From positions 1 to 8,124 of the forward strand of contig JAKFYP010000193.1 in NCBI GenBank assembly GCA_021730835.1: a stretch of 8,124 nt of DNA. Reading direction: 5' to 3'. The translations under genes and the position numbers were made by a program. Below, one piece after another: positions 5,305-8,124 of the stretch (positions are counted from its first letter, which is position 1; every line of letters begins with the position of its first letter). The notes under the pieces are model-generated. The model ran no database searches, was not told the DNA's origin, and saw nothing but the letters and a program-made list of their open reading frames with translations. This stretch comes from Alphaproteobacteria bacterium (GTDB taxonomy: Bacteria; Pseudomonadota; Alphaproteobacteria; Rickettsiales; UBA998).

Positions 5305-5474
5305 TGATTACCCACGATGTACCGCTCCCCTCTTGAAGCATCCGCCTGTGGGATGCTTCATTATTGGTTTGCATAGCACCCCGCAGGCGGGTGCTCCAAG
5401 GGGGGGAGTGGTAACCGACTGCTTTTATTGACATACATACAGATAGGAGACAAGCGGTGAATTGGGGGTAATCA
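5305..5474. repeat. MITE-like repeat element, copy B
   Basis: This 170-bp non-coding element has terminal inverted repeats. The left end starts TGATTACCC (5305-5313) and the right end finishes GGGTAATCA (5466-5474). Over the outer 22 bp the two ends match at 18 positions, including a second block ACCGCT. Inside are two hairpins (5334-5360 and 5375-5395). The last 92 bp match the end of copy A at 1819-1909. No protein frame is convincing. No target duplication is obvious at the edges. Mobility is inferred from the termini and the second copy. Confidence 0.6.
5334..5360. repeat. 10-bp perfect hairpin inside repeat copy B
   Basis: TGAAGCATCC (5334-5343) pairs exactly with GGATGCTTCA (5351-5360) across a 7-nt loop and is followed by TTATTGGTTT on the plus strand. 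A second hairpin, AGCACCC/GGGTGCT (5375-5381 with 5389-5395), lies just downstream. The first could weakly terminate plus-strand transcription. Copy A lacks this hairpin. Confidence 0.55.
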
Positions 5475-5556
5475 AATTCATTTTTCTGCATTTTTCATTT
5501 AATGTCCTCTAAGGGCGCACCACATTTTTGCCGCTGGTAACAGGCGTGATAAATCG

Positions 5557-5563
5557 TTATAAC
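5557..5563 (+). promoter_or_regulatory. Candidate -10 box of lolC, placing transcription start at the ATG
   Basis: TTATAAC (5557-5563) contains TATAAC, five of six bases of the -10 consensus. A transcript starting 7 bp further on would begin at or next to the lolC ATG (5571). No Shine-Dalgarno precedes that ATG, so a leaderless mRNA is plausible. No good -35 box is seen at 17 bp (TGGTAA, 5535-5540, is poor). Confidence 0.3.
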
Positions 5564-5570
5564 ACCCGAC

Positions 5571-6848
5571 ATGCGGTTATTCTCCTATCCCGAACGCCTG
5601 CTGGCGTGGCGCTACACGCGGGCGAAGCGCCGCGAGGGGTTTATCTCGGTCATCGCTTTTTTCTCAGGCGCGGGCATCATGCTCGGCGTGGCGACACTGA
5701 TTCTCGTTACCTCGCTGATGAACGGCATCCGCGAGGAAATGCTGGCCAATTTTCTCGGGCTGGGCGGCCATGCGACGCTCTACGGTCAGGGCAGGGTGCT
5801 CTCTGACGCCGATGCGCTGGCCGACACGCTGAAGGCGGACGGGGCGCTTGGCGTGGTGCAGGCGGTTCCGCGTATTGAAGGGCAGGTGATGGCAACCAGC
5901 CGGGGCCGGGCGCTGGGGGCGCAGGTGATCGGGCTGGATGCGCGTCATCTGATGGAAAAACACCGTATCGCGGATCATATCGAAGCCGGGTCGCTGGAGG
6001 GGTTTGGCGCGCAACCGGGTATTGTCATCGGCCAGCGGCTGATGGAGAATCTCGGTTTGCGGGCGGGCGACGATCTGACGCTGATCTCTCCCGAGGGGCG
6101 CAGCACGATTGCCGGGCGCGTCCCAAGAGTCAAGGCATACCCGATCCTTGCCGCGTTTAAAACCGGCATGCACGAGGTGGATGCCTCGCTGATACTGATG
6201 CCCCGCGCCGATGCGCGTATTTATTTTGCCCTGCCGGTGAGCGAGACAGGATCGGCGACGACGATGGAAATCAATTTTGCCACGCCGGAGGAAGCGGCAG
6301 GCCGCACGCAGGCGCTCAAGGCATGGCTGGCGGATCGCGGCTGGCACGGGCGCATCTATGACTGGCAGCAGACGCATGGCAGCGTCTTTTCGGCGCTGAA
6401 AATTCAGCGCAACACCATGACGGTGATCCTGACGCTGATTATCGTCGTGGCGGCGTTCACCATCATTTCCGGGCTGATTATGCTGGTGCAGGACAAGCAG
6501 CATGATATTGCCATTTTGCGGACATTCGGCGCGACACGCGGCATGATCCTGCGGGTGTTTTTAATTTCCGGCATGAGCATCGGGCTGATCGGTACATTGC
6601 TGGGCGCGGGGCTTGGCATCCTTGCCGCCGCCTATATTGACGCTATCCGCAAGGCCATTGAGGCGATGACCGGGCAGGAAATTCTAGTGGAGGATATTTA
6701 TTTTCTCTCCACCCTGCCGACGCGCACCGACCCGGCGGAAGTGCTGGGCATCGTGCTGGCGACGCTGGCCATCTGTTTTATCGCCACGCTCTATCCGGCA
6801 TGGAAAGCATCCTCTTATCATCCGGCGGAGGCGTTGCGCTATGGCTGA
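5571..6848 (+). CDS. lolC: Lipoprotein-releasing ABC transporter permease, LolC/LolE family
   Basis: The 425-residue inner-membrane protein extracts lipoproteins from the inner membrane and passes them to LolA. The N-terminus (PERLLAWRYTRAKRREGFIS) is the conserved family start. Membrane segment 1 spans about 24-50, followed by MNGIREEML and a periplasmic MacB-like domain (about 51-280). Segments 2-4 lie at about 284-305, 329-356 and 389-408. The cytoplasmic coupling loop DIAILRTFGATRGMI (312-326) is typical, as is the terminal YPAWKASSYHPAEALRYG. The length is near the usual 400-415. One permease gene with LolD suggests the single-permease arrangement (LolF type) common outside gammaproteobacteria, so LolC versus LolE cannot be assigned strictly. 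lolD overlaps by 8 nt. The start lacks a ribosome site but fits the family N-terminus. Confidence 0.9.
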   Translation: MRLFSYPERLLAWRYTRAKRREGFISVIAFFSGAGIMLGVATLILVTSLMNGIREEMLANFLGLGGHATLYGQGRVLSDADALADTLKADGALGVVQAVPRIEGQVMATSRGRALGAQVIGLDARHLMEKHRIADHIEAGSLEGFGAQPGIVIGQRLMENLGLRAGDDLTLISPEGRSTIAGRVPRVKAYPILAAFKTGMHEVDASLILMPRADARIYFALPVSETGSATTMEINFATPEEAAGRTQALKAWLADRGWHGRIYDWQQTHGSVFSALKIQRNTMTVILTLIIVVAAFTIISGLIMLVQDKQHDIAILRTFGATRGMILRVFLISGMSIGLIGTLLGAGLGILAAAYIDAIRKAIEAMTGQEILVEDIYFLSTLPTRTDPAEVLGIVLATLAICFIATLYPAWKASSYHPAEALRYG

Positions 6849-7539
6849 GGCGGTGCTTGCCCTTGAGGGAATCTGCAAAACCTACCGGCAGGGCAGTGAA
6901 GCGTTGCATATTTTGCAACAACTCGACCTCAGCATCGGGCAGGGCGAGACAGTGGCGCTGGTCGGCCCGAGCGGATCGGGCAAGACAACGCTGCTGCAAA
7001 TCGCCGGGTTGCTCGATGCGCCGGATGCGGGCAGTATCCGGCTACAGGGGCGCGATTGCACGGCGCTCAGCGAGCAGGCGCGCACCCGGCTGCGCGGCAA
7101 TGTCATCGGGTTTGTCTACCAGTTTCACCATTTATTGCCGGAGTTGACGGCGCTGGAGAACGTCCAGATGCCGCAGTGGATTGCCGGGGCGGGCAGGGGG
7201 CAGGCTGAAGAGCGGGCGCGGCAGTTGCTTGGCATGGTGCGGCTGGAGTATCGCCTGACGCACCGGCCCTCCGAGCTTTCCGGCGGCGAATGCCAGCGTG
7301 TGGCGATTGCCCGGGCGCTGGCCAATAACCCGGCGCTGGTGCTGGCCGATGAGCCGACCGGCAATCTCGATCCCGAGACAGGAGAGGCCGTGTTTACCGC
7401 TTTCCGCGAGGCGCTCTCGGCGAGCTGTGCCGGGGCGCTGATAGCCACGCATAACATGGAGTTGGCAAAGCGCATGGATCGCGTCGTCACGCTTCAGGGC
7501 GGAAAGTTGAGAGACTCGTTTCCTGATTGTAAATTGTAG
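6841..7539 (+). CDS. lolD: Lipoprotein-releasing ABC transporter ATPase LolD
   Basis: A 232-residue ABC ATPase that powers the LolC/E permease from the cytoplasmic side. Walker A GPSGSGKTT is at 42-50 and the Q-loop is in FVYQFHHLLPE (91-101), a string characteristic of LolD. The signature LSGGECQR is at 146-153, Walker B LVLADEP (166-172) holds catalytic Glu171, D-loop NLD is at 175-177, and the switch His204 is in IATHN. The signature has Cys where most relatives have Gln (SGGEQQR), a mild variation that should not abolish function. Its ATG lies inside the lolC 3' end with GGAGG (6826-6830) upstream, so the two are translationally coupled. In many alphaproteobacteria dnaE follows. Here an AT-rich gap and an opposing gene follow instead. 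Confidence 0.94.
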   Translation: MAEAVLALEGICKTYRQGSEALHILQQLDLSIGQGETVALVGPSGSGKTTLLQIAGLLDAPDAGSIRLQGRDCTALSEQARTRLRGNVIGFVYQFHHLLPELTALENVQMPQWIAGAGRGQAEERARQLLGMVRLEYRLTHRPSELSGGECQRVAIARALANNPALVLADEPTGNLDPETGEAVFTAFREALSASCAGALIATHNMELAKRMDRVVTLQGGKLRDSFPDCKL

Positions 7540-7640
7540 GAGGGTCACCCTGTCTATTGTCTTTCGACTTTATTTTTTCTGATTACCTTGTGGAATAAAA
7601 ATAGTGATCCGCCCTCCCCACCCCTTATTTTCCATAATAT

Positions 7641-7665
7641 ACATTATACGATTTTACGATAATGT
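7641..7665. repeat. AT-rich inverted repeat (7-bp arms)
   Basis: ACATTAT (7641-7647) pairs with ATAATGT (7659-7665) across 11 bp. The left arm is also part of ATAAT-atac-ATTAT (7634-7647). The size and spacing would suit a dimeric regulator, but no promoter on either strand clearly goes with it. Confidence 0.3.
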
Positions 7666-7695
7666 TCAGGATTCCCCTTTCACTATTCGCTAGCT

Positions 7696-7716
7696 AGAGC
7701 GTTTTGCGGCTCTTTT
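7696..7716 (+). terminator. Weak candidate terminator of lolC-lolD
   Basis: AGAGC (7696-7700) and GCTCT (7709-7713) form a 5-bp stem with an 8-nt loop, followed directly by TTT. The stem is short and lies about 155 bp past the lolD stop. It is the only hairpin plus T-run seen on the plus strand in this gap. Confidence 0.3.
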
Positions 7717-7838
7717 GAGTATTGAGTGGGTACATGCAGGAAGCGATATTTACGGCGACATTGGGAGTCTGTGGCGTTTGATATGGCGGCATAAGCTGTC
7801 AAAATAGTTTTTCCGCAGACTGCTGGAGCACCCAATCA

Positions 7839-8124
7839 TTACGCACGGCTACCTAAAATCGTTGTGGGTACCTTAGGGCCTGCCTGAGCGGCCTGAGTCG
7901 GTTTACCGCTGTTACCCAGCTCCTCTACGTTTACATCCAGACATCCGGCTATTCCATCTTTACATTGGCCCATTTTTTGTAAGGCATTCTCTAATGAGGC
8001 ATATTGCTCAGAAGACAGGCCGTAATGCTCTCTGGAGGGATCGAGCTTCATACCCACGGTATATTGACTGTTATCGTTGAGAGTTATTTTGGTTTGCTTA
8101 TCACGTACCGTGGCTTGCAAATGG
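7839..8124 (-). CDS. Hypothetical protein, 3' part (runs off the window)
   Basis: This minus-strand frame ends with TAA at 7839-7841 and stays open to the right edge, giving about 95 codons. The only in-window start would be TTG at 8120, with no visible ribosome site, so the true start is probably outside. I do not recognise the family. The visible part is hydrophilic: an early strand-like stretch (TKITLNDNSQYTVG), a helix around SSEQYASLENALQKM, two Cys (GQCKDGIAGC) that could pair, and a low-complexity Gly/Ala/Pro tail. No membrane segment is seen. The paired Cys and soluble character would suit a secreted protein, but any signal peptide would lie beyond the edge. Its lower GC than lolC-lolD suggests a different history. 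Confidence 0.55.
   Translation of the reverse strand, partial: HLQATVRDKQTKITLNDNSQYTVGMKLDPSREHYGLSSEQYASLENALQKMGQCKDGIAGCLDVNVEELGNSGKPTQAAQAGPKVPTTILGSRA

Larger units (their letters stand above)
7540..7838. other. AT-rich intergenic region between converging genes
   Basis: No convincing gene is seen in these 299 bp. The region holds a short palindrome just after lolD (AGGGTCACCCT, 7540-7552), a nested AT palindrome (7634-7665) and a weak terminator-like hairpin (7696-7716). A loose pairing of AGTCTGTGG (7766-7774) with CCGCAGACT (7813-7821) is also present. Base composition is clearly lower in G+C than the lol genes, like the gene that follows. Confidence 0.5.

Noticed and set aside
5664..6503. 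Minus-strand 279-aa frame opposite lolC
   Set aside because: Arg/His/Gln-rich antisense shadow of the permease gene. No domain or start signal.
7540..7552. AGGGTCACCCT as the lolD terminator
   Set aside because: The loop would be too short and no T-run follows directly.

Overview
The window looks like chromosomal DNA of an alphaproteobacterium. The evidence is a GapR (DUF2312) gene, a LolC/E permease followed by a LolD ATPase with the motifs usual in that class, and a phaA/phaB pair for polyhydroxybutyrate (PHB) precursor synthesis. The genus cannot be told from the sequence. The long G/C-run repeats between operons suggest a repeat-rich genome. The core genes are GC-rich, while the two ends (about 100-340 and 7545-8124) are visibly AT-richer.

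Layout. Positions 1-158 hold the 5' end of an IS5-like transposase gene (minus strand) and what looks like the end of that insertion sequence. Positions 159-371 are an AT-rich regulatory region with a large inverted repeat and a promoter. They precede a plus-strand Fic-domain protein with a C-terminal winged helix (372-1562). Positions 1563-1931 contain no gene. They are a repeat element with a nested hairpin, three 31-34 bp tandem units and a TGATTACCC-type terminus. A minus-strand block (1932-5122) follows. In transcription order it holds gapR, phaA, a truncated DUF4160 remnant, a DUF2442 protein, a stand-alone receiver-domain response regulator and phaB. Most of these genes are nearly touching or overlapping. 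Positions 5123-5570 hold the gapR promoter, a strong GC hairpin and a second, MITE-like copy of the repeat element. The plus-strand lolC-lolD operon (5571-7539) overlaps by 8 nt. After it come about 300 bp of AT-rich non-coding DNA and the 3' part of an unrecognised minus-strand gene that runs off the window.

How it fits together. PhaA condenses two acetyl-CoA to acetoacetyl-CoA and PhaB reduces this to (R)-3-hydroxybutyryl-CoA. No PHB synthase is in the window. The usual phaA-phaB adjacency is broken by about 920 bp carrying a degraded DUF4160/DUF2442 pair and a receiver protein. The receiver's stop codon overlaps the phaB start (ATGA). LolC and LolD form an inner-membrane ABC transporter that releases lipoproteins toward the outer membrane. 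GapR is a nucleoid protein tied to DNA supercoiling.

The most unusual signals are: (i) the DUF4160 remnant with DUF2442 and the receiver gene inside the pha cluster; (ii) an 18-bp exact inverted repeat bounding the whole phaB-gapR block, next to two copies of a TIR-bearing repeat; and (iii) the near-perfect 20-bp inverted repeat in front of the Fic gene, whose TATAGCTA core recurs in those flanking repeats.
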